20,939 bases of DNA from CAYJPV01 sp964396055 (GTDB lineage Bacteria; Acidobacteriota; Vicinamibacteria; Vicinamibacterales; JAKQTR01): contig CAYNDV010000077.1 of the NCBI GenBank assembly GCA_964396055.1, forward strand, positions 1 through 20,939, given 5' to 3'. The notes beneath the pieces were generated by a model. It worked only from the letters and a program-made list of their open reading frames with translations. It made no database searches and had not been told where the DNA came from. Positions 1 through 7,965 of this stretch are shown one piece after another. Within the stretch, counting starts at the first letter, position 1; each line of letters starts with the position of its first letter. The translations under genes and the position numbers were made by a program.

Positions 1-23
1 TGCTTCGACGCGTGAACCACAAT

Positions 24-55
24 CCCCACGCCCCACGCCCCACGCCCCACGCCCC
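24..55. repeat. 7-bp tandem repeat (CCCCACG), about 4.6 copies
   Basis: The unit CCCCACG is repeated perfectly four times and followed by a partial CCCC. It lies just upstream of the promoter of the FecR/DUF6600 gene, in the only longer gene-free stretch of the window (1-154). Such a short-period repeat can change copy number by slippage. I see no open frame across it. The rest of this stretch is C-rich, apart from the promoter box and the ribosome binding site noted separately. Confidence 0.9.
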
Positions 56-75
56 TGGCCCCCAGCCCCCGGCCC

Positions 76-84
76 TGCTATACT
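76..84 (+). promoter_or_regulatory. extended -10 promoter for the FecR/DUF6600-PBP1A operon
   Basis: TGCTATACT stands out in C-rich surroundings and matches the extended -10 form TGnTATAAT at all but one base. The expected -35 position (about 56-61, TGGCCC) is poor, which is usual when an extended -10 is present. Transcription would start near 91. This rules against the TTG at 89 as the start codon of the next gene and leaves a leader of about 60 bases before the ATG at 155. Confidence 0.55.
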
Positions 85-143
85 CGCCTTGCCTGCCTAC
101 AGACCCGGAACGACGCTCGCCCCGCCGTTCTGGCGCATCAGCA

Positions 144-149
144 TGAGGA
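144..149 (+). promoter_or_regulatory. ribosome binding site deciding the start at 155
   Basis: TGAGGA lies five bases before the ATG at 155. The alternative ATG at 143 has no purine-rich stretch at the right distance. Starting at 155 also gives a cleaner signal peptide. Confidence 0.5.
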
Positions 150-154
150 CTCGT

Positions 155-2221
155 ATGAACCTCAGTCTCTGCGTCCGTCTGTGGGTATTCCTGTGTGTGG
201 CGGCCGTCATTCCGTCGGCGGCGTCCCAGGAATCCTCCTCACCACCTGCGGCTCCCCCGCCATCGGCCCACGTCTCCCGCCTTGACGGCAGCGCGTCCCT
301 CGAGCGGGACGGCCAGGGCGAAGTCGCCCACGCCGGCATGCCGCTGATGCTCGGCGACCGCCTGCGAACGGCGTCCGGGCGCGCCGAGATCCTGTTCACC
401 GACGGCTCGGCGCTCCACCTCGACGAGGACACCACAGCCGACATCCTCGCCGCGGACCTGGTGCGCCTCCTGTCGGGGCGTATCTACCTGTACGTAGCCG
501 GCGCACGCGACCCGTCCCGCGCCGTGCCGTACCAGTTCGACGCGCCGGCGGGCTCCGTCCGGACCTCGGGGCCGGGCCAGTACCGTGTCACGGCAACGGA
601 CCAGCAGATCGACCTGGCTGTGGTGTCCGGCGAGGCCACCCTGGCCACCGACCGTGGCGCGGTGAGCGTTCGCGCCGGCGAGCAGGCGTCCGCCCAGGCC
701 GGGTATGCGCCCGGCGCGCCGGCCTATTTCAACTCCGCGCGCTGGGATCCCTTCGATCGCTGGAGCGCGACATGCCGGGACGAACGCGCCGGCACCGTAT
801 CGACGCAGTATCTGCCCGCGGAACTCTCGGCCTACTCAGGCACCTTTGACCGCTACGGCGTCTGGCGCTCCGAACCGTCGGTCGGGTACGTCTGGTATCC
901 CACCGTGGACGACGACTGGCGGCCCTACTACTACGGGTACTGGCGTCCGTACCCGTCGTGGGGTCCGGTATGGGTGGGGCTCGATCCCTGGGGCTGGCCG
1001 ACCCACCACTACGGCCGCTGGGGCTTCAGCGTGAGCTTCGGCTGGTACTGGGCTCCCGCGCGGATCTGGAGCCCGGCCTGGGTCTACTGGGGCAGCGCCC
1101 CCGGGTACGTCTCCTGGTGCGCGCTCGGGTGGCACGGCGGCCCCGTCTTCGGCATGTGGGGCGCCCGCGGCGGGTATTACGGCTACGGCCGACACGTGGA
1201 CCCCTGGCGCGGCTGGACGGTGATCCCGGGCCACGGGTTCGGTCACCACACCGCCGTGCCCCGGCTCGCGGTCAACGGACGTCATCTCCCGCTGGGGAGT
1301 GCCGCCCGGTTCAACGCCCATCGCACGGCCCCGCCCCTGGGCACGGCCGTGCCCCGTTCATGGGCGCATGCCGGCACCGGGCCGTCGCCCCGATCGGGCT
1401 CGCGGCCTGGCTCCGGGTTGGGAACGGGTGCGGGCCCGGGTACCGGTGGGGCTGCCCCGAGGGGCGGCGGTGCGCGCGCCTCGCTGGGATCGGCGGGTGC
1501 CGGTGCCGCACGCGCAACGCCGGGTTCGGCAGTCCCCCGCTATGGCCGTGGTGATGGCACCGGCCTCAGTCGGCCCGTCGGGGCGCCGGCCTCGCCGAAC
1601 GCCGGCGGCGCGCGCGCCTGGCCCCGCGCGTCCGGCGCCGGGACGACCGGTTCGCCGGATGCCGTGCGCGGACGCCCGACGTCAAGCCAGGCCATCGGGG
1701 ATCTGCCCCGCAGCTACCGCGTCCCGCCCGCCGGCGGACGGCGCGCCCCAGACGCCACAGGACTGCCGGGCCGTGTTCCCGGCGACGACCGCGCCGGCCG
1801 CACCACCGACAGGCCCGGGGGCGGCGCGGCCCCCGGCACGTACCGTACGCCGCCGGCGGGTGTCTGGCGGGCGCCCGACCGGGCCAGTCCCAGAAGTCCG
1901 TCAGGGGGCGACCGGCCGCCCACCGCATCGCCCGATCCCCGGAGCTATCGCCCGTCGCCTCCGGATGGCAGCCGTACGCGCGGAGGCGATGGCGGGTGGT
2001 CCGCCGGAACGCCGCCTCCGCGCAGTAGCGGGAGCAGCGGCCCCCCGGCGTACCGCAGCGCGCCTCCGCGCAGCGGCGGGAGCAGCGGGACACCCGCGTA
2101 CCGCAGCAGCCCGCCCCCGCGCGACGGCGGCGGGTCGCGATACAATCCAGGGGCGGCCCGGCCGCGCGACGGAGGCAGTTCGGGCGCCTCGTCGCGGCGC
2201 CGGCCACCTGGCAAGCCATGA
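155..2221 (+). CDS. secreted FecR-like / DUF6600 protein with disordered Pro/Gly/Arg tail
   Basis: With the ATG at 155 the protein is 688 residues. Residues 1-24 form a signal peptide ending in an AAS-QE cleavage site. Residues about 40-180 read as a FecR-type beta domain: GDRLRTASGRAEILFTDGS, then a region fitting RTSGPGQYRV. Residues about 230-330 are extremely rich in Trp and Tyr, with the alternating YGxW, WRPY, DPWGW and HYGRWG pattern of DUF6600. From about 400 to the end the chain is Gly/Ala/Pro/Ser/Arg-rich and probably disordered, with short YR-x-PP repeats. The function of DUF6600 proteins is not established; an envelope or extracellular role is an inference. The stop overlaps the next gene as ATGA, so the two are likely translationally coupled. 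An ATG at 143 and a TTG at 89 are alternative starts. Confidence 0.8.
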   Translation: MNLSLCVRLWVFLCVAAVIPSAASQESSSPPAAPPPSAHVSRLDGSASLERDGQGEVAHAGMPLMLGDRLRTASGRAEILFTDGSALHLDEDTTADILAADLVRLLSGRIYLYVAGARDPSRAVPYQFDAPAGSVRTSGPGQYRVTATDQQIDLAVVSGEATLATDRGAVSVRAGEQASAQAGYAPGAPAYFNSARWDPFDRWSATCRDERAGTVSTQYLPAELSAYSGTFDRYGVWRSEPSVGYVWYPTVDDDWRPYYYGYWRPYPSWGPVWVGLDPWGWPTHHYGRWGFSVSFGWYWAPARIWSPAWVYWGSAPGYVSWCALGWHGGPVFGMWGARGGYYGYGRHVDPWRGWTVIPGHGFGHHTAVPRLAVNGRHLPLGSAARFNAHRTAPPLGTAVPRSWAHAGTGPSPRSGSRPGSGLGTGAGPGTGGAAPRGGGARASLGSAGAGAARATPGSAVPRYGRGDGTGLSRPVGAPASPNAGGARAWPRASGAGTTGSPDAVRGRPTSSQAIGDLPRSYRVPPAGGRRAPDATGLPGRVPGDDRAGRTTDRPGGGAAPGTYRTPPAGVWRAPDRASPRSPSGGDRPPTASPDPRSYRPSPPDGSRTRGGDGGWSAGTPPPRSSGSSGPPAYRSAPPRSGGSSGTPAYRSSPPPRDGGGSRYNPGAARPRDGGSSGASSRRRPPGKP
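2015..2110 (+). repeat. imperfect 48-bp direct repeat (16-residue unit) inside the coding tail
   Basis: Two neighbouring copies start at 2015 and 2063 with a 48-base period. They encode PPRSSGSSGPPAYRSA and PPRSGGSSGTPAYRSS. A third, decayed copy starts near 2114 (PPPRDGGGSRYNPGA). Looser relatives, PRSYRVPPAG, PGTYRTPPAG and PRSYRPSPPDG, occur near 1710, 1836 and 1938. The pattern suggests expansion of the tail by unequal recombination or slippage while keeping frame. Confidence 0.75.
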
Positions 2222-4560
2222 CCAAGACCTCGCGTCCTGCGGCGCGCGCCGCGTCGTCCCGCCTCTCGCTCGCCCGCCAGGCCGCCGTCGCCGCCCTGTT
2301 CGTCATCGCGGCGGTGGCCGGCCTGGCCACGGGCCTGCTGCTGGCATATGCAGGCGACCTGCCGCTGATCTCGGCGCTCGACGAGTACACGCCCAGCACG
2401 ATCACGCGCGTGCACGCCGCCGACGGCGCGGTCATTGGCGAGTTCGCCACGCAGCGGCGAGTCCTCCTGAAGTACGACGAGATCCCACTCGTGCTCCGCC
2501 AGGCGATCCTGGCCGCCGAGGACGCCGAGTTCGAGAGCCATATGGGCATCAGGCCCGTCCGGCTCCTGGTCACGGTCGTCCGCAACGTCACGTCGGGGCG
2601 CGGCGTGCTCTACTCGGGTGCCAGCACGCTGACGCAACAGCTGGCGCGCAAGCTCTTCCTCAAGCCCGAGAAGACACCGGAACGCAAGATCAAGGAAGTG
2701 CTGCTCACGCTCCAGATCGAGCGCCGCTACACGAAGCGCGAGATCTTCACCCTCTACTGCAACCAGATGAATCTCGGGCACGGCGCCTACGGCGTGGAGG
2801 CCGCGGCCCGGGTGTATTTCGGGAAGTCCGTCAAGGACCTCAAGCTGGAAGAAGCCGCCCTGATCGCCGGCATCCTCCAGCTGCCCGAGCGGCAGAGCCC
2901 GTACATCAACCAGGCCTGGGCGCTGCGCCGCCGCAACTACGCGATTCAGCGGATGGCGGAAGAAGGGTTCATCACGCAGTCGCGGGCCGACGCCGCCAAG
3001 GCGTCGCCGATCGTCACCGCCGGGCTGCCGGCGGCCGGCAACAGCGTGGCGCCGTACTTCGTGGAGGAGGTGCGCCAGCACCTCGAACGCCGGTACGGCG
3101 CGCGCGACCTCTACGAGTCGGGACTCGAGGTGTACACGACGCTTGACGCGGACCTGCAGCGGGCGGCGAACCGCGCCCTCGACGACGGCCTGCGGCGCAT
3201 CGACAAGCGGCGTGGCTTCCGCAAGCCGGCCCGCAACGTGGTGCGCGAGGGCACGCGCGTCGACGCCTATCACGACAGGCGATGGGATCGCCCCATCCGG
3301 ATCGATGACGTCGTCCCCGCCGTGGTCGCCGACCTGGGCGGGCCCCGGGGCACGGGCGGCGCCCGCGCGCTGCCGGCCGGCACCGCCCGGCTCGTCGTGG
3401 GCGCCTATCGCGCGGACCTGAACCGGGCCGCCATCCAGTGGACGGGGCGTTCGTCGGCCGCCGACCTGGTCGCGGTGGGCGACGTGGTCGACGTGCGGGT
3501 GACGGCCGTCGACGAGGCGCGCAAGCAGCTGACGGTCACCCTCGAGCAGGCACCGCTGGTCGAAGGCGCGCTGCTCGCCCTCGACAACCGCACGGGCCGG
3601 ATCCTGGCGATGGTGGGCGGCTTCAGTTTCAGCCGCAGCAAGTTCAACCGCGCGGTCCAGGCGCCGCGCCAGGTGGGGTCCACCTTCAAGCCCATCGTCT
3701 TCGCCGCGGCGATCGACCGCGGCTTCACGCCCACCAGCCTCCTGGTGGACGCGCCGGTGGCGTTCCAGGCGGGGCCCGGCCAGCCGCCCTACGCGCCGCA
3801 GAACTACGACCGGAAGTTCGAGGGCACCGTCACGCTGCGCCGGGCGCTGGAGCAGTCGCGCAACATCCCGACCGTGCGGCTGATGGACCAGCTCGGCGCC
3901 GCCAACGTCGTGGCCTACGCCCGCCGCCTGGGCATCGCCTCGCCGCTCCAGCCGTACCTGTCCACGGCCCTCGGCGCCTCCGAGTGCACGCTGCTCGAAC
4001 TGACGAGCGCCTACTCGGTGTTCCCCAACCAGGGCATCCGGATGGTGCCGTACGACATCGTCAAGGTCCAGGATCGGTCCGGCAACCTGCTGGAGGAGCA
4101 CCGCCCGCAGCCGCAGGACGGGATCCGCGCCGACACGGCGTTCGTGGTCAGCAACCTGCTGCGGGGCGTCGTGCAGCGCGGGACGGCGGAGAAGGCGGCG
4201 GCCCTCGACTGGCCCCTGGCCGGCAAGACGGGCACGGTGGATGACTACACCGACGCCTGGTTCATCGGGTTCGATCCCCTCATCACGGTCGGGGTGTGGG
4301 TGGGCCACAACGAGAAGAAGCCCATCGGGCACAACGAAACCGGTGCCCAGGCCGCGCTGCCGATCTGGATCGATTTTATGCGCGCCTACATCACGGCCCG
4401 GGGCGACCGTGCCCACCCGCCGACGTTCGACGCCCCCGGCAACATCGTCCTCGTGGCCATGGACCGTTCGGGATCGCCGGTGGGCCCGGGGACCGAGGGC
4501 GCTATCACCGAGGCCTACATCGCCGGCACCCAGCCGGGTGCCGGCTTCCCCGCGCGGTGA
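2218..4560 (+). CDS. mrcA: class A penicillin-binding protein 1A (bifunctional transglycosylase/transpeptidase)
   Basis: This 780-residue inner-membrane enzyme polymerises lipid II into glycan strands and cross-links the peptides in the periplasm. It has a short basic cytoplasmic start and one membrane anchor (about 21-46). The glycosyltransferase domain carries EDAEFESHMG with catalytic Glu101, GASTLTQQLARK at 134 on, and RRYTKREIFTLYCNQ. An OB-like insert covers about 310-440. The transpeptidase domain has all three motifs: GSTFK with nucleophile Ser488 and Lys491, SRN at 547-549, and KTGT at 670-673. Length and order are normal for PBP1A. The ATG overlaps the stop of the FecR/DUF6600 gene. 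The gene ends facing prfB, which is convergent. The symbol is by family; ponA is the equivalent name. Confidence 0.95.
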   Translation: MTKTSRPAARAASSRLSLARQAAVAALFVIAAVAGLATGLLLAYAGDLPLISALDEYTPSTITRVHAADGAVIGEFATQRRVLLKYDEIPLVLRQAILAAEDAEFESHMGIRPVRLLVTVVRNVTSGRGVLYSGASTLTQQLARKLFLKPEKTPERKIKEVLLTLQIERRYTKREIFTLYCNQMNLGHGAYGVEAAARVYFGKSVKDLKLEEAALIAGILQLPERQSPYINQAWALRRRNYAIQRMAEEGFITQSRADAAKASPIVTAGLPAAGNSVAPYFVEEVRQHLERRYGARDLYESGLEVYTTLDADLQRAANRALDDGLRRIDKRRGFRKPARNVVREGTRVDAYHDRRWDRPIRIDDVVPAVVADLGGPRGTGGARALPAGTARLVVGAYRADLNRAAIQWTGRSSAADLVAVGDVVDVRVTAVDEARKQLTVTLEQAPLVEGALLALDNRTGRILAMVGGFSFSRSKFNRAVQAPRQVGSTFKPIVFAAAIDRGFTPTSLLVDAPVAFQAGPGQPPYAPQNYDRKFEGTVTLRRALEQSRNIPTVRLMDQLGAANVVAYARRLGIASPLQPYLSTALGASECTLLELTSAYSVFPNQGIRMVPYDIVKVQDRSGNLLEEHRPQPQDGIRADTAFVVSNLLRGVVQRGTAEKAAALDWPLAGKTGTVDDYTDAWFIGFDPLITVGVWVGHNEKKPIGHNETGAQAALPIWIDFMRAYITARGDRAHPPTFDAPGNIVLVAMDRSGSPVGPGTEGAITEAYIAGTQPGAGFPAR

Positions 4561-4561
4561 C

Positions 4562-4596
4562 GGCCCGCCTGACGGGCGCGCTCCGGCCGCCGGGCC
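4562..4596. terminator. possible bidirectional hairpin between convergent genes
   Basis: The gap between the PBP1A and prfB stop codons is only 36 bases. It holds GGCCCG at 4562 and its complement CGGGCC at 4591, with a nested GCCCG/CGGGC stem (4563-4577). No T tract follows on either strand, so it is not a canonical intrinsic terminator. The position between converging genes is the main argument for it. Confidence 0.3.
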
Positions 4597-5731
4597 TCAG
4601 TCGTCGCCCGTGACCGCCTGACCAAGCGTGCCGGCCGCCTTGGCCTTCAGGTACGACTTGATGAAGGCGTCGATGTCACCGTCGAGCACGCGGGTGACGT
4701 CGCCCACCGTTTCCTTCGTTCGGTGGTCCTTCACCATCTGGTACGGATGCAGGACGTAGCTGCGGATCTGGCTCCCGAACGCGATGTCTTTCTTCTCGCC
4801 ACCGAGTTTCTCGAGCTTGTCCTGCTGCTCTTTCAGCTTGAGGTCGAAGAGCCGTGAACGCAGCACCTTCATGGCCGCGTCGCGGTTGCGAATCTGCGAT
4901 CGTTCGTTCTGGCAGGACACGACGATGTTGGTCGGCAGGTGGGTGATGCGCACCGCCGAGTAGGTGGTGTTGACGCCCTGCCCGCCGGGGCCGCTCGCGC
5001 AGAAGGTGTCCACGCGGATGTCCTTCTCGTCGATCCCGATCTCGACGTCGTCCTCGAGTTCGGGCCAGACGTAGACGGAGGCGAACGACGTGTGGCGGCG
5101 GGCCGCCTGGTCGAACGGCGAGATGCGGACCAGCCGGTGCACGCCAGCCTCGGCCAGCATGAGCCCGTAGGCGTACTCGCCGTGCAGCATCAGGGTGGCA
5201 CTCTTCAGGCCGGCATCGTCACCGGGCTGGTAGTCCACGACCTCGCGTTTGAAGCCGCGGCGCTCCGCCCATTTCAGGTACATGCGGAAGAGCATGTCGG
5301 CCCAGTCCTGCGACTCGGTGCCGCCGGCGCCCGGGTGAATGGTCACGACCGCGTTGAGCCGGTCGTACTCCCCGCCCAGGATCCGCTTGGTTTCGGCCGC
5401 CTCGACCTGCGCCTGCAGGGCGTCGAGCCCGGCGGCCAGATCGTCGACGACGGCCTCGCCCGCCTGCGCCCATTCGATGAGCACACCCAGGTCGTCCTGC
5501 TGCCGGCCCAGCGACGCCGCCAGGTCGACGGCATCCTGGAGGCGCCGGCGCCGCTGCAGGGTTTTCTGGGCCTCGGCCTGGTCCTTCCAGAAGTCCGGGT
5601 CGGCAATGCGCTGCTCGAGCGCGCCTATCTCGTCACGGATGCCGGGGGCCTCAAAGATAACTCCGGAGGTCGAGGCTCCGACGGGCCAGATCCGCGTAAC
5701 GACGCACCAGGTCTTCGAGTTCGAGTGCCAC
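4597..5731 (-). CDS. prfB: peptide chain release factor 2, expressed by programmed +1 frameshift
   Basis: RF2 recognises UGA and UAA and triggers hydrolysis of peptidyl-tRNA. The first frame starts at GTG 5731, after a strong GGGAGGA ribosome site five bases upstream. It encodes 26 residues (VALELEDLVRRYADL...LRSYL) and stops at an in-frame TGA (5653-5651). A +1 shift on CTT-TGA continues as EAPGIRDEIGALEQRIADPDFW and runs to 4597, giving 377 residues in all. The SPF stop-codon recognition tripeptide is at about 204-206 and the GGQ catalytic motif at 249-251, close to their positions in the E. coli protein. The longest uninterrupted frame (GTG at 5484, 295 residues) lacks the N-terminal helical domain and is not the native product. 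It follows lnt by 53 bases. Low RF2 favours the shift, so the gene should autoregulate as in E. coli. Confidence 0.95.
5650..5668 (-). promoter_or_regulatory. RF2 programmed +1 frameshift site
   Basis: On the minus strand the site reads CTCCGGAG, then TTAT CTT TGA, then G. The slippery CTT (5656-5654) followed by TGA and the preceding TAT codon are identical to the E. coli prfB element. GGAG at 5664-5661 provides an internal Shine-Dalgarno-like stimulator a few bases before the slip codon. The base after the TGA is G, where most known sites have C. The +1 frame is the real RF2 reading frame, so this is not a sequencing error or a decayed gene. Confidence 0.93.
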
Positions 5732-5735
5732 TGTG

Positions 5736-5742
5736 TCCTCCC
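5736..5742 (-). promoter_or_regulatory. ribosome binding site of prfB
   Basis: GGGAGGA on the minus strand lies four to five bases before the GTG at 5731. It fixes the true translation start upstream of the frameshift site and outside the long 295-codon frame. Confidence 0.75.
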
Positions 5743-5784
5743 TGTCCTTCCATCCTACCCCGGCCGCCGGTGCGGCGCAGGCCT

Positions 5785-7293
5785 TCAGCGCCGGTCCCGC
5801 CGCCGCGACGCGAACGCGACCAGCACCGACCCGAGTGCACAGGCCCACGCGAAGGCGTCGCCCGTGCGCCCGTAGATCGTGCGCGCGCCGATGAAACGTA
5901 CCTCGCCGGCCACAATCGTCCGCTCGAAGATGCCCGACCGCGCCACCACCCGGCCGTACGGATCGACGATGCCGCTGATGCCCGTGTTGGCCGCGCGGAC
6001 GAGGTAGCGGCCCTGTTCCACCGCCCGCACGGCCGCCTGCCAGAAGTGCTGGTGCGGCGCCGACGACCGTCCGTACCACGCATCGTTCGTGATGGTGGTG
6101 AGCAGTTCGCTCCCCCGCGCCGTGAACGCGCCGACGAGGTCGGGATAGACCACCTCGTAGCAGATCGCCGTCGACAGACGCCGCGCGCCCATGGGCAGGA
6201 CCGTGGGGTCCTCGCCTGGGGAGAAGCCGGCCATCGACTCGACGAGCGGCGACACGAAGAACAGCAGGCGCTTCAGCGGGATGAACTCGCCGAAGGGCAC
6301 GAGCCGCATCTTCTTGTAGACGCCCTGCGTGGCCCCTGAAGGTCCCACGAGGAAGGCGGCGTTGAACGACCGCGCCGGCGGACCGGGATCGTACTGGTCG
6401 CTGCCGAAGAGCAGGAACGCGCCCGTCTCGCGCGCCAGGCCGCGGATGGCGGCGTTGCCCGCCGCGTCGAAATCGAAGTAGAACGGCGTGGCCGATTCGG
6501 GCCACAGCACGAGTCGGGCGCCGCCGCGGGCGGCCTCCCGGGTGAGCGACAGGTACGTCCGCAGGATGGCGCCCGCGCGCTCCGGCGCCCACTTCTCCTC
6601 CTGGAGGACGTTGCCCTGGATGGCGGCCACCCGGACCGGCTCGCCCGTCGAGACCAGCCCGCCGTCCGCCACGCGCGCGCTCCCCCACAGGGCCGTCGCC
6701 GCGAGCACCGCCGCCACCACCGCCGGCGCGGCCAGGCGCTCGCGCCCCCGGCCGACCGCGGCGAACGCCAGCCCGACGGCGGCGAGGACCACCAGGGCCG
6801 ACAGGCCGTAGATACCCGCGACGCTCGTCACCTGCACGACCGACGTGACCTCGGCCTGGCTGTAGCCGAGCAGCACCCACGGGAACCCCGACAGCACGTG
6901 TCGTCGCAGCAGTTCGGTGGCCACCCACAGCGCCGGGGCCAGCCACAACGCCCGTCGGCCGTGGGCCGCCAGCGCGCGGGCCAGCACGGCCGCAAACACG
7001 GCTGGATAGAGCGCCAGGTACGCGACCAGCGCCGTCCCGGCCACGAGCGACAGCGGCACGTTGACCCCGCCGAAGGTCGTCAGCACGTCGGGCGTCCAGT
7101 AGAGCGTGCCGCCGAAATACACCGCGCCCGCGAGCAACCCCATCAGGAACGCGCGGCGGGTCGACACCACGGGCGTCCTGGCCAGGCCAGCCAGCAGCGG
7201 CGCCAGCGCCACCCACCCGGCAGCCGGGTGACCGTACTGCGGGAAACTGAACGCCAGGAGGAGACCGGAGAGGAGGGCTACCGCGTAATCCAG
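5785..7293 (-). CDS. lnt: apolipoprotein N-acyltransferase
   Basis: Lnt adds the third acyl chain to the N-terminal cysteine of lipoproteins in the inner membrane. The product is about 502 residues if started at the CTG at 7293. The first 205 residues hold several hydrophobic segments, as in the family (for example YAVALLSGLLLAF and RAFLMGLLAGAVYF). The nitrilase domain follows from about 218 (VRVAAIQGNV). The catalytic triad is visible: Glu266 in WPESATPF, Lys328 in YKKMRLVPFGEF and Cys378 in AICYEV; NDAWYG follows. The start is uncertain. No ATG, GTG or TTG lies in frame near the expected position, so CTG is the best candidate, overlapping the SPOR gene by 16 bases. The frame stays open far upstream only because of base composition. 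Confidence 0.9.
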   Translation of the reverse strand: MDYAVALLSGLLLAFSFPQYGHPAAGWVALAPLLAGLARTPVVSTRRAFLMGLLAGAVYFGGTLYWTPDVLTTFGGVNVPLSLVAGTALVAYLALYPAVFAAVLARALAAHGRRALWLAPALWVATELLRRHVLSGFPWVLLGYSQAEVTSVVQVTSVAGIYGLSALVVLAAVGLAFAAVGRGRERLAAPAVVAAVLAATALWGSARVADGGLVSTGEPVRVAAIQGNVLQEEKWAPERAGAILRTYLSLTREAARGGARLVLWPESATPFYFDFDAAGNAAIRGLARETGAFLLFGSDQYDPGPPARSFNAAFLVGPSGATQGVYKKMRLVPFGEFIPLKRLLFFVSPLVESMAGFSPGEDPTVLPMGARRLSTAICYEVVYPDLVGAFTARGSELLTTITNDAWYGRSSAPHQHFWQAAVRAVEQGRYLVRAANTGISGIVDPYGRVVARSGIFERTIVAGEVRFIGARTIYGRTGDAFAWACALGSVLVAFASRRRDRR

Positions 7294-7940
7294 GGTGTGA
7301 GCTTCTCTTCTTTCTGAAGCCGGGCGCCCATCGCCTCGGCCTCCTGCCGGCTCGCAAACGACCCGACCCGCACGCGGAATCCGCCCACGCGGTCCCCCGG
7401 CGCGGGTGTCCAGACGTAGGCCGGGAATCCCCGCTTGACGAGCCGGTCGGCAATCTCCTGCGCCTCGGCCTTGCGGCGCACCGCGAAGACCTGCACGGTG
7501 AAGCCTCCCGTAACCGGTTCCCCCGCCCGTCCGGGCGTGGCCGTCGCGGGCGTGGCCCCGGCCCCGCCGTCCGCCGTGTCGCCGGTCTGTGCCGGAGGCG
7601 CGGATGGCGGCTCGGGTGCCGGAGACGCCGGCAGCGACTCGGACGGCGGCTCGGGTGCCGTCAGCCGATCCGGATAACTCAGAGACCCGGGAGCGGCAGC
7701 CCCGCCTGCAGCCGGCGCGCCAACCGGGGGCGGCAGAGTCTCGTTGTCGCCGGGCACCGCGTCCGGCACCACGGCGCCGGCCGTCATCGCGGGCTCGGCG
7801 CCGGGCCGCAGGGCCCGCACGCCGCGCCCGACGAACACGCCGCACAGGAAGGCGACGACCACGACCACGGTGGCGGCCATGACGCCGAAGACGATCTGCT
7901 TGTCCGTGAGGTGGACGCCCCGGGCTTGCTCCTGGCTCAT
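7278..7940 (-). CDS. membrane-anchored SPOR-domain protein
   Basis: This 220-residue protein has a short cytoplasmic start, one membrane segment at about 17-38 (VFGVMAATVVVVVAFLCGVFVG), a Pro/Ala/Ser/Thr-rich periplasmic linker (45-140) and a C-terminal SPOR domain (about 143-220: FTVQVFAVRRKAEAQEIADRL, then RVRVGSFASRQEAEAM). SPOR domains bind glycan strands lacking stem peptides, typically at the division site, so a septal role related to FtsN or DedD is plausible. The identity of the partner is unknown. It sits 25 bases after the slipin gene and overlaps lnt, consistent with one envelope operon. A purine-rich AGGAGG occurs upstream but too far (about 16 bases) to be a good ribosome site. 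Confidence 0.87.
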   Translation of the reverse strand: MSQEQARGVHLTDKQIVFGVMAATVVVVVAFLCGVFVGRGVRALRPGAEPAMTAGAVVPDAVPGDNETLPPPVGAPAAGGAAAPGSLSYPDRLTAPEPPSESLPASPAPEPPSAPPAQTGDTADGGAGATPATATPGRAGEPVTGGFTVQVFAVRRKAEAQEIADRLVKRGFPAYVWTPAPGDRVGGFRVRVGSFASRQEAEAMGARLQKEEKLTPWITR

Positions 7941-7965
7941 GGTCGGCTCGCGGCCCTCCTGCCCC

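Noticed and set aside
1..15. End of an upstream gene (TGC TTC GAC GCG TGA)
   Set aside because: Four codons before a TGA are far too few to support a coding end.
24..55. CRISPR-like array
   Set aside because: The repeat unit is 7 bp without spacers; it is a simple tandem repeat.
1945..4416. 823-codon open frame on the minus strand opposite the FecR tail and PBP1A
   Set aside because: It is antisense to a gene with complete PBP motifs, has His/Arg/Asp/Gly-rich composition typical of GC-rich shadow frames and no recognisable domain.
4597..5484. prfB as a truncated 295-residue gene or pseudogene
   Set aside because: The missing N-terminus is present upstream in another frame and joined by the classical CTT-TGA slip site with a good ribosome site ahead.
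4939..6339. 466-codon plus-strand frame opposite prfB and lnt
   Set aside because: It spans two real genes and their gap on the opposite strand and shows no motif.
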